This document shows, piece by piece, positions 1 through 9,634 of a stretch of DNA of 64,000 nucleotides. The stretch lies in assembly GCA_951802425.1 (NCBI GenBank), contig OX637799.1:3038001-3102000 (forward strand), written 5' to 3'. This stretch comes from Clavaria fumosa. Taxonomy: Eukaryota; Basidiomycota; Agaricomycetes; Agaricales; Clavariaceae. The notes beneath the pieces were generated by a model that saw only the letters and a program-made list of their open reading frames with translations, was not told the origin of the DNA and searched no databases. Position numbers and translations under genes: made by a program. Positions within the stretch are counted from its first letter, which is position 1; every line of letters begins with the position of its first letter.

Positions 1-3000
1 TCAGAGCACGCAACCTCAACAAGCGGAACTGGAGAGCAGCGGACTGGGAGGTATTCAGAACATCACTAAAGAGTACCTTACAGGCAGGACCACCCCCTCG
101 AGCCCTGCGCACCGGCGAAGACATGAACAATGCGGTAGACTTCCTAGACGACGCCCTGAGGATGGCGACCAACACAGCAGTGCCTCTAGTAAAACTGTGC
201 CCCTTCACCAAACGATGGTGGACCAAGGACCTGTCCCGGGCCCGATCCGACCTCAAAAGACTAAACCGACGGTCATACGCGTTACGACTCACCCCAGCAC
301 ACCCAGCCCACGAAGAAGCGCGTAAGGCAAGGAATAAGTACACCCAGCTAATCAAAACTACAAAGCAGGAACACTGGACTCAATGGTTAGAAGATGCAAA
401 TGACCACTCCATCTGGACGATAAACAGGTATACCGCATCGGCCTCCAACTCCGACACATTGGCTCGTCTACCCAACCTGCAAAACCCTGTGGGTGCGCCA
501 ACCCCGATAGCAACGACGAACTGCGACAAGAGCAAAGCGCTACACTCGGTGTTTTTCCCTCCCCCTCCCCCCAATCCAATAGCCCTGGACAACAATTACC
601 CGCCGCCAGTAACGAAATTCCAGCATATCACCTCAGAACAAGTGCACAGGATGATCCGACGACTCAAGCTCTATAAAGCGGTAATGGAAGGGGATATGGC
701 TAACATCGCATTGAAAAGAACGGCAGACCTGCTGACCCCCTACCTTGTACAGATATACAGGGCGACGTTCAGGCTGGGCACCTACCCAACGGCATGGAAA
801 TCGTACAACACAGTAGTAATTCGCAAACCCAACCGCCCTGATTACACCGTACCGAAAGCCTACAGGCCGATTGTCCTACTTAAGACCCTCGCAAAACCTC
901 TGTCTATGGCGATAGCCGAAGATCTGACCTATATCCTGGAGAAGTTCCAGCTCCTACCTGACAAACACTTCGGCGGGAGACCTGGCAGAACAGCTACCGA
1001 CACGCTGCACCTAGTCATGAAATACATAAAGGACGCATGGCAACGACAAAAAGTAGTTGCGGGACTATTTCTAGACATCAAGGGGGCCTTTCCTAGCGTC
1101 GACGTCCGGATGCTGCAGCACGGAATGCGAATGAGAGGAATACCGAAGGAATACACGGACTGGCTAGGAGAAAAACTACGCGGCCAATCCACCAACATCG
1201 TCTTCGACGATTTCCGATCTGACCCCCTCGACATAACGGCAGGTCTAGATCAGGGATGCCCCCTGTCGCCGATCTGTTACATTGTCTACAACTCCCCAGC
1301 CCTCGAAGCGGTCACCACTGACAGGGCCAACATGCAGACTGTCAGCGGTTTCATCGACGATCAAGTCTTCCTGGTGAGAGGCCAGACCTTCGAAGAAGCC
1401 AACCAGACGCTCAAGGAGACGATGGAGAAACCGGGCGGCTTCCTGGAATGGGCCAGGACACACAACTGCGAGGTTGAGATCCCAAAATGCGCACTGATCG
1501 GGTTCTCTCGCAGACAAGTACCAAGACTGCTACAACTGAACAGACGACAACCAGAGCCTAGGAAAGCAATCACGATAGGAGATCACACAATACGACCATC
1601 CCAAAGCACGAAGTTTCTTGGTGTAATACTCAACCAAAGCCTCTCATGGACGGAGCAGGTCACGAACGCGCTGGCCAAAGGTACGTACTGGGCGTCGCAA
1701 GCGAGAAGAATTTCCAAGACACACAGCGGCATCCCTCTACACCTGGCGAGACGACTCTACCTGGCGGTATGCGTCCCCAGAATGCTATATGCAGTCGATA
1801 TATGGGGAAACCCGTGGAGGGGACACACGGCGAGGCGTGGAAGGAGAACTACAGCGGGAGGAAAGCTAACTAGGATACAGCGACAGGCCCTCTTGACACT
1901 AGGCCCAATGAAGACCACGGCCACAGACACGATCGAAGCGCACGCGAACCTCCTACCCTTTCACCTACTAGTTGATAAACTCCGCCTGGCAGCGCTACTT
2001 CGCATGGCGACACTCCCGGGATCCCACCCGATCAACAAACACCTATCCCGCGCCCACAAGCACACCCCCAGAGCCCACCAGTCCCCGCTACACCAGCTCA
2101 CCGCGGACTTCAGGAAAATCAACCCAGACACTGTAGAGAAAACACCCGCGGTGGGGCGTCACCCGAAATCCACCCCGCCAGTACAAATAGAAATCAAGGA
2201 AAACAACGAAGCAGCAATCCAAAGCCTACAGGAGGAAGAGGCGGATATCTACATCTTCACCGACGGGTCAGGTTACGAAGGGGGAATTGGCGCGGCAGCC
2301 GTACTAACTCGAGGGAACCGACCACCCAAGACAATCCAGCTCCACCTGGGGAAGCAGACGCGACACACGGTCTATGCGGCGGAGACAGCGGCACTACTGC
2401 TAGGAGCACACCTACTACAGAAAGAGAAAGGAAGGTTCAGAACGGTCGCCTTCGTCGTTGATAACCAGGCAGCCCTCCATGCCACCCAGCTCTCCCGGCC
2501 GGCACCCTCTCATGACATCCTCAAGGCCTTCGAATCGACAATCAGCCGCCTACAACGCAGAGGAAACGAAGTGAAATGCAAGGCAATATGGGTCCCCGGC
2601 CACCACGGAGTAGCAGGGAACGAATTAGCCGACACGGCTGCCAAGGAGGCGGCGCGAGGCCTCACCAGCCCCGAGGAGGACCTCCCGAGACTCCTCAGGC
2701 GGAGGATCGCAGGCAGCAAAGCTGCCCTATCACTGACACTCAGAAAAACCATACAGGAAAGGGCGAGACGATGGTGGAGGGGATCGCCAAGGTATAATCA
2801 CATGAAGAACATAGATGACTCTCTACCTTCAAAACACTTCCTGCGGTTAGTTGAAGAGCTACCGAAGCCACACTCATCTATCCTCTTACAGCTACAGACT
2901 GGACATGCCCCACTACGACGACATCTGTTCAGAATAGGCGCCTCCACGGACCCCCAGTGCCCACACTGCGGCCAGGAGGAGGAGTCCGTCCAACACTTTC

Positions 3001-3528
3001 TCCTCACATGCACAAGCACGACCACCCGAAGGAACGCGATACTGGGCAGCCTGGGCAGAGGCGCCCGCAGTCTCAGGTACCTACTCACAGACCCGACAGC
3101 AATAAAAAAGGTCATCAAGTTCGCGATGGCCACGAAACGCTTCAACCGAACGCATCGACTGGCCCCCAACGACAACGACAACGATGTGCAGGCGGGCGAT
3201 AACCACGCCTGACCCCGGCTCTCGCTAGCCAGGTCATCCAAAGCTCCACCAAACTAGATGACCGCTCGAGCCCAAAGGTGTTGATAAGTTTAATGTATTT
3301 TCGCTCGGCAACCGGTAGCTTTTCCCCCACTGGGGGTTTTTAACGCACCCGGCTCTGACCCTGTTATAAGTAATTTCAAGCGCATTCGTGCAATGGCGAT
3401 CGCTAAGTGACCCAAAGCCCTTGCAAACAACACAAACTAGAGTATCACATGAATGTACAATATGGTAGCATACTCCGACATAGGGCAAAGCCCCAACAGG
3501 AGTCTAATGGAAAAAAAAAAAAAAAAAA
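1..3528 (+). mobile_element. Non-LTR retrotransposon (LINE), 3' part
   Basis: The element enters from the left edge and ends in an 18-nt poly(A) run at 3511-3528, the usual 3' end of a LINE copied by target-primed reverse transcription. It carries one long ORF (3-3212) with reverse transcriptase, RNase H and a terminal CCHC motif, then about 300 nt of 3' UTR. The base directly after the poly(A) falls inside an 82-bp tandem repeat, so the element inserted into satellite DNA. The 5' half (endonuclease, ORF1) lies outside the window, so the target-site duplication cannot be checked. Confidence 0.9.
3..3212 (+). CDS. LINE ORF2: reverse transcriptase - RNase H - zinc knuckle (5' partial)
   Basis: The frame is open from base 3, upstream of the first ATG at 123, so the ORF is cut by the window edge. 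Counting from that ATG, the RT palm motif LFLDIKGAFPSV lies near residue 315, GLDQGCPLSPI near 375 and the catalytic FIDD near 409, with both Asp present. A type I RNase H follows: FTDGSG near 711, YAAETAAL, VDNQAAL and GHHGVAGNELAD. A CCHC finger (CPHCGQEEESVQHFLLTC) sits near residue 945. This order is that of Tad/I-type fungal LINEs. No internal stop or frameshift is seen, unlike the Ty3 elements in the window, so this copy is young or was recently active. The endonuclease domain is not visible. Confidence 0.93.
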   Translation, partial: RARNLNKRNWRAADWEVFRTSLKSTLQAGPPPRALRTGEDMNNAVDFLDDALRMATNTAVPLVKLCPFTKRWWTKDLSRARSDLKRLNRRSYALRLTPAHPAHEEARKARNKYTQLIKTTKQEHWTQWLEDANDHSIWTINRYTASASNSDTLARLPNLQNPVGAPTPIATTNCDKSKALHSVFFPPPPPNPIALDNNYPPPVTKFQHITSEQVHRMIRRLKLYKAVMEGDMANIALKRTADLLTPYLVQIYRATFRLGTYPTAWKSYNTVVIRKPNRPDYTVPKAYRPIVLLKTLAKPLSMAIAEDLTYILEKFQLLPDKHFGGRPGRTATDTLHLVMKYIKDAWQRQKVVAGLFLDIKGAFPSVDVRMLQHGMRMRGIPKEYTDWLGEKLRGQSTNIVFDDFRSDPLDITAGLDQGCPLSPICYIVYNSPALEAVTTDRANMQTVSGFIDDQVFLVRGQTFEEANQTLKETMEKPGGFLEWARTHNCEVEIPKCALIGFSRRQVPRLLQLNRRQPEPRKAITIGDHTIRPSQSTKFLGVILNQSLSWTEQVTNALAKGTYWASQARRISKTHSGIPLHLARRLYLAVCVPRMLYAVDIWGNPWRGHTARRGRRTTAGGKLTRIQRQALLTLGPMKTTATDTIEAHANLLPFHLLVDKLRLAALLRMATLPGSHPINKHLSRAHKHTPRAHQSPLHQLTADFRKINPDTVEKTPAVGRHPKSTPPVQIEIKENNEAAIQSLQEEEADIYIFTDGSGYEGGIGAAAVLTRGNRPPKTIQLHLGKQTRHTVYAAETAALLLGAHLLQKEKGRFRTVAFVVDNQAALHATQLSRPAPSHDILKAFESTISRLQRRGNEVKCKAIWVPGHHGVAGNELADTAAKEAARGLTSPEEDLPRLLRRRIAGSKAALSLTLRKTIQERARRWWRGSPRYNHMKNIDDSLPSKHFLRLVEELPKPHSSILLQLQTGHAPLRRHLFRIGASTDPQCPHCGQEEESVQHFLLTCTSTTTRRNAILGSLGRGARSLRYLLTDPTAIKKVIKFAMATKRFNRTHRLAPNDNDNDVQAGDNHA

Positions 3529-3530
3529 GA

Positions 3531-3770
3531 TGTCTGGAAGTATAATTAGGATTAGGCTTCCTAGCCTTGGTAGTTGGAATCCTTAATTAGAAGTATGTAA
3601 GGGTCTATAAGATGTCTGGAGGTATAATTAGCTTTAGGCCTCCTAGCCTTGGTTGTTGGAATCCTTAATTAGAATGATGTAAGGGTCTTTGAGATGTGTG
3701 AGGGGATAATTAAGATTAGGAGTCCCAGCCTTGGTTGTTGGAATCCCTAATTAGATGTGTGCCTGATGTT
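3531..3770. repeat. 82-bp tandem satellite, three copies
   Basis: Units align on the phrase TTGGTTGTTGGAATCCTTAA, which recurs 82 bp apart (its AATCC starts at 3578, 3660 and 3742). The same family fills 52134-52690 in about seven units of 79-82 bp. Both arrays end in the same phrase, TGTGCCTGATGTTTCTGTCC. The DNA is AT-rich and has no CpG. No coding signal. Confidence 0.88.
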
Positions 3771-4082
3771 TCTGTCCAAGATCCAGGTTATTATGAGAGT
3801 TGAGCTTGATAGCTCTCCCATAGCAAGATGCCAAATCCAAAGTAGCCACAGTGTTTCCATAGCACACTCATAGCTTCATAACACCTGCCTTATCTCATCA
3901 GCAAAACATCAAATCACTTAGGGTGACTTATTACACTTATTCTCAAAATAAGCTGATTAAGTTACCTAAGTCACACCACTTGCCTTAATCTCATCTTAGT
4001 TCACATTTTATTACATTTTTAGCTAACTACTATGATCATAAAAAAACTCCAATGTAAGTAGTCCTAAGTAGTTATAAGTTGT
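3771..4082. other. Repeat-derived spacer, no gene
   Basis: AT-rich, CpG-free sequence. The part at about 3790-3815 (GTTGAGCTTGATAGCTCT) matches 54070-54090, so it belongs to the same dispersed family as the 52-54 kb region, with about 1.35 kb missing here. No ORF or RNA gene is supported. Confidence 0.6.
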
Positions 4083-4860
4083 ACCTCTGCTGCCACACCG
4101 CTGTCACTGCCGCTGCCACTGCTGCTGCAGCCCACTGCCACCGCTGCCGCCCGCCACTGCCACCCGCCGCTGCTGCCCGCCACTGCTGCCCGCCGCTGCC
4201 GCCCGCTGCTGCTGCCCGCTGCTGCTGCCCGCCGCTGCTGCCCGCCGCTGCTGCCCGCCGCTGCTGCCTGCCACTGCTGCTGCCTGCTGCTGCTGCCCAC
4301 CACAGCTGCTGCCTGCCGCTGCTGCCCGCCACCGCTGCTGCCTGCTGCTGCTGCCTGCCACCACTGCTGCCTGCTGCTGCTGCCCACCACAGCTGCTGCC
4401 TGCCGCTGCTGCCCACCACCGCTGCTGCCTGCTGCTGCTGCCTGCCACCACTGCTGCCTGCCACTGCTGCCCACCACCGCTGCTGCCCACCGCTGCTGCC
4501 CGCCACTGCTGCTGCCCACCGCTGCTGCCCACCACTGCTGCTGCCCACCACTGCTGCCCACTGCTGCCCGCCACTGCTACCTGCCGCCACCACCGCCTGC
4601 TGCCTGCCGCTGCTGATTGTTGGGTGTTGCTGCCGCCCGCCACTGCCGCCCGCCGCTGCTGGTCGCTGCTAGGTGTTGCTTTCACCCGCCGCTGCTGCTG
4701 GATGCTGCCGCCACCGCCGCTTGCTGCCGCCGCCCTCGCTGCTAGCGCTGCCGCCATTGCTGCCTGCTGGTCGCTGCCACCATGACTGCTAGCCACTGCC
4801 GCTGTGGTTGTGTCGTCTGTCGTTGTTGCTGCTGACAGGTAGAACAAGACAAGGGGCTGA
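4083..4860. repeat. Imperfect CTG/CCG/CCA trinucleotide repeat
   Basis: Nearly 780 bp of interrupted CTGCCGCC and GCTGCTGCC triplets. All three minus frames and one plus frame are open over 165-250 codons only because the repeat has no stop in those phases. The predicted proteins are pure Ala/Gly/Ser/Gln or Leu/Pro/Cys runs with no domain. I treat it as microsatellite DNA, not as genes. Confidence 0.85.
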
Positions 4861-4865
4861 GGCAT

Positions 4866-4925
4866 GTCGGACTTTCAACATGGGATCACATGATCCCATG
4901 TTGATCTTTTTTTGAAGTCTGACCC
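4866..4925. repeat. Palindromic mini-element
   Basis: Perfect 12-bp arms (AACATGGGATCA and its complement) separated by CA at 4877-4902. They are embedded in a wider inverted repeat that starts GTCGGACTT and ends AAGTCTGAC. A second copy with the same layout is at 8716-8784. It could be a foldback miniature element or a conserved cruciform. Function is not known from sequence. Confidence 0.65.
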
Positions 4926-5085
4926 TTGCTCATTGCCACACTAAGTCCAAAACTCCCTCTCTCCTCCCCATCCTCTCTCGCTGCCCAACCCTCCACCGTC
5001 TCGATGTTTGGTTGCGCTCACTCCCCACCACACCTGAGGAACTGCTTGAAGGCAGCTGCAGCACCCAGCGGCGAGCGGCGGCAGC
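4926..5085 (+). repeat. Inverted duplication, left copy
   Basis: This block is the reverse complement of 8530-8712 with moderate divergence. Shared phrases include CCCATCCTCTCTCGCTGCCC and CCTGAGGAAC. In both copies it sits between the palindromic mini-element and trinucleotide repeats, so the whole 4.9-8.7 kb domain has the form of a large foldback. No ORF with a recognisable domain. Confidence 0.75.
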
Positions 5086-5560
5086 GACTAGCAGCAAGTG
5101 GCGACGGTGATTGCGACCAGAACCATCACCACCACCAGCAGCGGCGGCAGTGGCGGCAGCAACCAGCGGCGGCACCAGCAGCAGCGGCGGTGGCGGCAGC
5201 AATAGCAACAGCAGCGGCGGCGGCACCACCAACAGCAACCAGCAGCGGCGGATGGCGACGAGCAACGGTGGTGGCGGTGACCCGAAAAGGTGGCAGCAGT
5301 GACCAGCAGTGGCGGCGCAGCAGCAGCAACAGCCACAGTGGCAGCAACGGTGGGCGGCAGCAACAGCGGCAGCAGCAACAGTGGCGGCAGCAGCAGCGGC
5401 AGTGTTGGCAGTGGCAGCAATGGCATCAGCAGTGGCAACCAGCGATGGCAGCAGCGGTGACCAGTGACAATGGCCGTGGTGGCAGCAACCAATGATGGCG
5501 GCGGTGGTGACCAGTGACGGTGGCAGCGGTGACCAGCAATGGCGACAACGGCGGCAATGG
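5086..5560. repeat. CAG/CGG/GGC trinucleotide repeat
   Basis: Interrupted AGCAGCGGCGG and GTGGCAGC triplets. All long ORFs here are low complexity and mutually overlapping. No gene is supported. Confidence 0.8.
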
Positions 5561-6394
5561 GTGGGAATCACCAGGTGTGCCCTTCCCCATAGTTCATTTT
5601 CATTTTCATTATTATTATTATTTTCATTTTTTCATTTCACTACTTACAGGGTAACGGACGGTGGTGAATGATAACAGATGACGACAACAGATGGCGGCAG
5701 ACAATGACAGATGGCGACAGCAACGATGGCAGTGACCAGCGACCAATGATGGCAGCGGTGGCAACCAGTGATGGCGGCAGCGGTGACCAGCAATGGTGAC
5801 AATGGCGGTGACGGGTGGGAATCACCAGGTGCGCCCTTCCCCATAGTTCATTTTCATTATTTTTTCATTTTTTCATTTTTTCATTTCACTACTTACAGGG
5901 TAACGGACAGTGGTGGATGATAACAGATGACAACAACAGACAGCAGTGGACAATGACAGACGAGGATGACAGATGGCAGTGGATGATGACAGATGGCAGC
6001 AGACGATGACAGACAGCGATGGCAATGATGATGATGGCAGCGGCAGCAGCGGTGCCCCCTCTCCCCCTCTCTTCTCTCTCCCCCCTCTCTCCCTTCTCCC
6101 AAGCGATGACAGCGACGGCAGTGGCGGCAGCAACCAACCACAGCAGCAATGGCGACCGGCGACAATGGCGGTGGTGGCAGTGACCAGTGACGGCGCCAGC
6201 GATGGCAGTGACCAGTGGCCAACGACGGCGGTGGAAGTAACCAGCAATGGCAGCAGTGGTGACCAGTGACAGTGGCGGCGGCAACCAGCAACAGCGACAA
6301 TGGTGGCGACAGGTGAGAATCACCAGGTGTGCCCTTCCCCGTAGTTCTTTTTCTTTTAATTTTTTTCTTTTTCATTTCACTATTTACAGGGTAA
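5561..6394. repeat. Tandem cassette of about 250 or 500 bp with intron-like core
   Basis: A cassette with the phrase GAATCACCAGGTG, CCCTTCCCC, a T-rich tract and TTTACAGGGTAA or CTTACAGGGTAACGGAC occurs at about 5567, 5818 and 6317. It is followed each time by triplet-rich DNA (GATGGCGGCAG). The spacing is about 250 and 499 bp, one or two units. The T-rich core runs from CAGGTG to TTACAGG and looks like a small intron in either direction: GTGTGC...TTACAG on plus, GTAAGT...CACCTGG on minus. Confidence 0.65.
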
Positions 6395-7149
6395 TAAGGC
6401 ATCTCATGAGTGCACTCACAGGTGATTCAGATCCTTACCCATGGGTCTTACCCACTATCAGAGGCATACTCAGATCTGTGTATTATGAGTATAAAGAGAG
6501 ATCTGGACTTGTAAGTCAAGTCTATGGGTATCAACAAGTGCCTATGAGTTTTGACTGAGGATCCAAGTCAAGTCTGGGTCAGGTAAATACCCACAAGTAC
6601 CTATGGGTACCCAAGGGTACCTGTGAGTTTGGAGTTGGAATACATGGCACCATTAGACTACTCAATGATGAGAACATCCTTGCCATCATCCTGCACCACC
6701 ACATCCTTAGTTCCTTTCAGTCACTTACTCTTCTCGTTGAACACAGTTAAGATAGTTGATTGTTTTGCAATCACTCTTGTACTTGTTTGTGAACAAGCCT
6801 GTTCATTGAAAAGTATTCTGATTCCTACTTTAACATAGGCCTGACTGATTGATTTGTATTTAGTGCTCCAACTTTTGTTGATACTTCTGATGTGGATGAT
6901 GAGGAGCTACCAAGCTTGGAAGATTAGATGCTAGATAACAGTTGAAAATATTGCCTATGAAATTGGTATTTTTTCTCCACTACAGTGGCAGGTACCCATG
7001 TGGGTACCCATGGATGTTTTCAGCTGTACCCAGATCTGTGGCAGAGGAATCCAGGAGTTACCTGAATCTGTGAGTTGTGTGACCCACAAGTATTCCCACG
7101 GGTTTACTTGTTAAGACTTGTGGGTAACCCGGAGTCGTGAGATGCCTCA
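6395..7149. mobile_element. hAT-type miniature element
   Basis: The ends are inverted: the left end reads TAAGGCATCTCATGA and the complement of the right end reads TGAGGCATCTCACGA. A perfect 8-bp duplication, CAGGGTAA, flanks it at 6387-6394 and 7150-7157. An 8-bp duplication is the hAT signature. The interior (755 bp) is AT-rich and CpG-poor, is studded with GGGTACC and ACCCATGGG words, and has no transposase ORF, so it is non-autonomous. Confidence 0.85.
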
Positions 7150-7570
7150 CAGGGTAACAGACGGCGATGGCAATGACGATGGCGGCAGCGGCAACAACGA
7201 CGGCAGGAGGCGCCCCCTCTCCCTCTCTTCTCTCTCCCCCCTCTCTCCCTTCCCCCAAGCGATGGCGGCGATGGCAGTGGCAGCCAGCGATGGCGGCAGT
7301 GGCAACCAGCGACGGTGGCAGTGGCAACCAGTGATGATGGCGGCAGCAGCGGTGGTGACCAGTGATGACAGCGGCAGCAGCGGTGGCGACCAGTGACGAT
7401 GGCGGCAGTGGCAGTGGCGACCAGTGATGGCAGCAGCAGCAGCAGCGGCGGCGGTGGCAACCAGTGGCGGTGGCCAACAGCAGCAACCAGCAGCAGCGAC
7501 TAGCAATGGTGAGAGGCAGCGGTGGCAGCAGCAGTAACAGTGGCAGTGGTGGCAGTGGCGGCAGCAGCTT
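7150..7570. repeat. CAG/GGC trinucleotide repeat
   Basis: Continuation of the tandem cassette after the miniature element, with GATGGCGGCAG and AGCAGCAGCGG triplets. All ORFs are low complexity. Confidence 0.8.
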
Positions 7571-8345
7571 AGTTGTGCAGCAGGCTAGAATAAATTAGGT
7601 CTTTTTGTTTCTAAATATGTGATAGCTAGAACAATTTAAATCTATTTTGTTTAAATTTTTCTAATTGTGTGATAATGCTAGACAAATTAAAGCCTTCCTT
7701 TCTAATCTAACCATATCTACCCTTAGGATCAAGATAAAAATGGTATAATTAGAGATAAATTACTCTAATGAAAAGGAATCCATCATAGAAAAAATTAGGG
7801 ATCTAATGGCTAGAATAATTTTGCCTAAATTAGCAGTAGCATCTGAATAATTAGGATACTTCATCCCTAAATAAGGGCCATGTAAGCCTTAACTGGAGCT
7901 AATTAGTGACAAATTTTAATAATTAGAAGAGGGGGTAAGCTAATTATTCTAATAAAGGCTTCCAGAGAATTAGGGCTAATTAGGGCTAATTAGGGCTAAT
8001 TATCCCTAATTAGCCCCAATTAGTGAGAGAGGTTTTTCCAGATGTATCCCTCGACACTGCTTCTTCTATCTCTTCCCTGTCTACACCACCTGCATCAGGA
8101 AGAAGGGAAATCTCTGAGGGTTACTTAGGGTGACTTAGTGGACTTAGAATTGAGTTTAAGACAATTAAGGCATCTAAGACACTCTAGTCATCCTGAGGGT
8201 GTCTTAGTAAACATTTCATTAAGTACAGAATAAGGGTTAAAGTCAAAGTCCATTCTACAATGTATGGCAAGGCACATTAAGTAATATAAGTAGTATAAGT
8301 CCAACTGAAGGAAACAAAGATGAAAGGTGGAAATAATAATAAATC
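7571..8345. other. AT-rich spacer without a gene
   Basis: About 775 bp, AT-rich and almost free of CpG. Positions 7966-8026 hold tandem 10-mers TTAGGGCTAA followed by their inverse (CCCTAATTAGCCCC), a small hairpin. Positions 8044-8086 share about 42 nt with 39368-39410. No ORF with a domain. Confidence 0.6.
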
Positions 8346-8540
8346 CCCCCCCCCCCGTTGCTCTGCCGCCATCACCACTGTGCTTTGCCGCCACTGCCGC
8401 TGTCAGTTGCTGCTACTGCCGCTGCCTGTTGTGATTGCCACTACTGCTGCTGGTCACCACTTCCTTGTGTGGTTGCTGCACCACTGCTACTGGTTGCAAT
8501 CACCGCCGCCACATGCTGCTGGTCACTGCTGCTGCGGGCC
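8346..8540. repeat. C12 run and trinucleotide repeat
   Basis: A 12-C homopolymer at 8346-8357 is followed by CTGCCGCTG-type triplets. This is the mirror of the triplet block next to the left copy of the inverted duplication. Confidence 0.75.
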
Positions 8541-8712
8541 GCCACTCAACGCTGGGTGCCACAGCCACCTTCAAGTGGTTCCTCAGGTTTAGTGAGGAGC
8601 GAGTGCGACCAAACGTCGAGATGGTGGAGGGTTGGGCAGGGCAGCGAGAGAGGATGGGGAGGGTAGACAGTGAAAGAGGGGAGTTTCAGACTCAGTGGTG
8701 GCAACAAGCAAG
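8530..8712 (-). repeat. Inverted duplication, right copy
   Basis: Reverse complement of 4926-5085 (see that entry). Together with the palindrome at 8716-8784 it mirrors the left arm of a roughly 3.9-kb foldback. Confidence 0.75.
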
Positions 8713-8715
8713 CGT

Positions 8716-8784
8716 CAGACTTGAAATGTGAGTGTAACATGGGATCATGTGATCATATGTTGAAATTTCTTTGAAGTCTGACCC
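8716..8784. repeat. Palindromic mini-element, second copy
   Basis: GTCAGACTT ... AACATGGGATCATGTGATC ... AAGTCTGAC. Same design as 4866-4925 but with one arm mutated (ATATGTT for CCATGTT). Confidence 0.6.
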
Positions 8785-8812
8785 ACCCTTGCTCTACCCA
8801 TCACTGCCAACA

Positions 8813-9182
8813 TGTTAGGATCGCTTATGTAAGCCATCCCAAAGTGCAGTTGTGGAGAAACTGGGGAGGGTTGTTGGAAGGTCACATGACCTGTGGCTGG
8901 GTCGGATTATGTAATCATGTAAGATCACATGACCTGGAGCCTGGGCACATCACGTGATCCGAGGGTCCGAGCGTGGGAATGCCGGCAAGTGCCGAAGCGT
9001 TCGCTATAAGTACTTTCGCTTTTCCTTTTTTGTACTCTTTTCCCCTTATCTTAGTATTGTCATCATGACCTTACGCTTAAGTTGTGTGAGACCCAGTCTG
9101 ATATAATACTAAGATCCGCCTGTCCGCCCTAGCCCTGTGTCCTAACCCGGCTAGCCTGGACCCTTAATTTCAAACTGTGACA
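8813..9182 (+). repeat. 5' LTR of Ty3/gypsy element 1
   Basis: It starts TGTTAGGATCGCTTATGTAA, which matches the start of the LTR at 54116 (TGTCAGGATCACTTACC). It ends CTGTGACA just before the leader phrase CATTGTCAC, which aligns with CAATTTCAAC after the other LTRs of the family. A TATA-like TATAAG is at 9005-9010. At 370 bp it is shorter than the 561-bp sister at 54116, so it has internal deletions. Confidence 0.7.
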
Positions 9183-9634
9183 CATTGTCACAGCTCAGCC
9201 CCTATCATCCTCTTCTCCTTTACCCTGCCTGTGGTGTGTAACAGAACTGCGCGAAATTTTTACTGTGTGTAGATACACGTGACCAGACCAGGAGGAGGTC
9301 AACTGTGACCCTCCCCAAGTGATACTGAGTGCCCAAGGCCCAGAACTTTGTTTTTACAGCTACATACCAGTGAATCGTGTAGTGTACAGGGCAAGGAAAG
9401 GCCCCTACATAGTCTTTCTGTAGTTTCCTGGTCCAGTGGACAGGGCCCTTGCTCTGTGACCATTGTCAGAAGGGCACACGGGCAACTCATTAGGAGTTGT
9501 GGAGTGACCACCTGGGACACCATTCAGGCCCCACATTAACAAAAGTTTCATAGAATAAGAGTTCCATAGGTACATAAGTACCTAGAAGAGCAGCCTGAGA
9601 CGACAGGACTGTTAAGAGATCGAAGAAATCCTGA
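9183..9634 (+). other. Leader of Ty3 element 1
   Basis: Untranslated or decayed leader. GTGTAACAGAAC near 9236 is shared with the leader at about 59315. A 40-bp segment ending in TTTACAG (9321-9361) is repeated at 9629-9668. The upstream accessory ORF seen at 59345 in the sister copy is not preserved here. Confidence 0.5.

Noticed and set aside
4064..5571. Several open frames of 165-250 codons on both strands
   Set aside because: All are translations of CTG/CCG/CAG triplets in different phases. They have no domain, no codon bias of their own and overlap one another.
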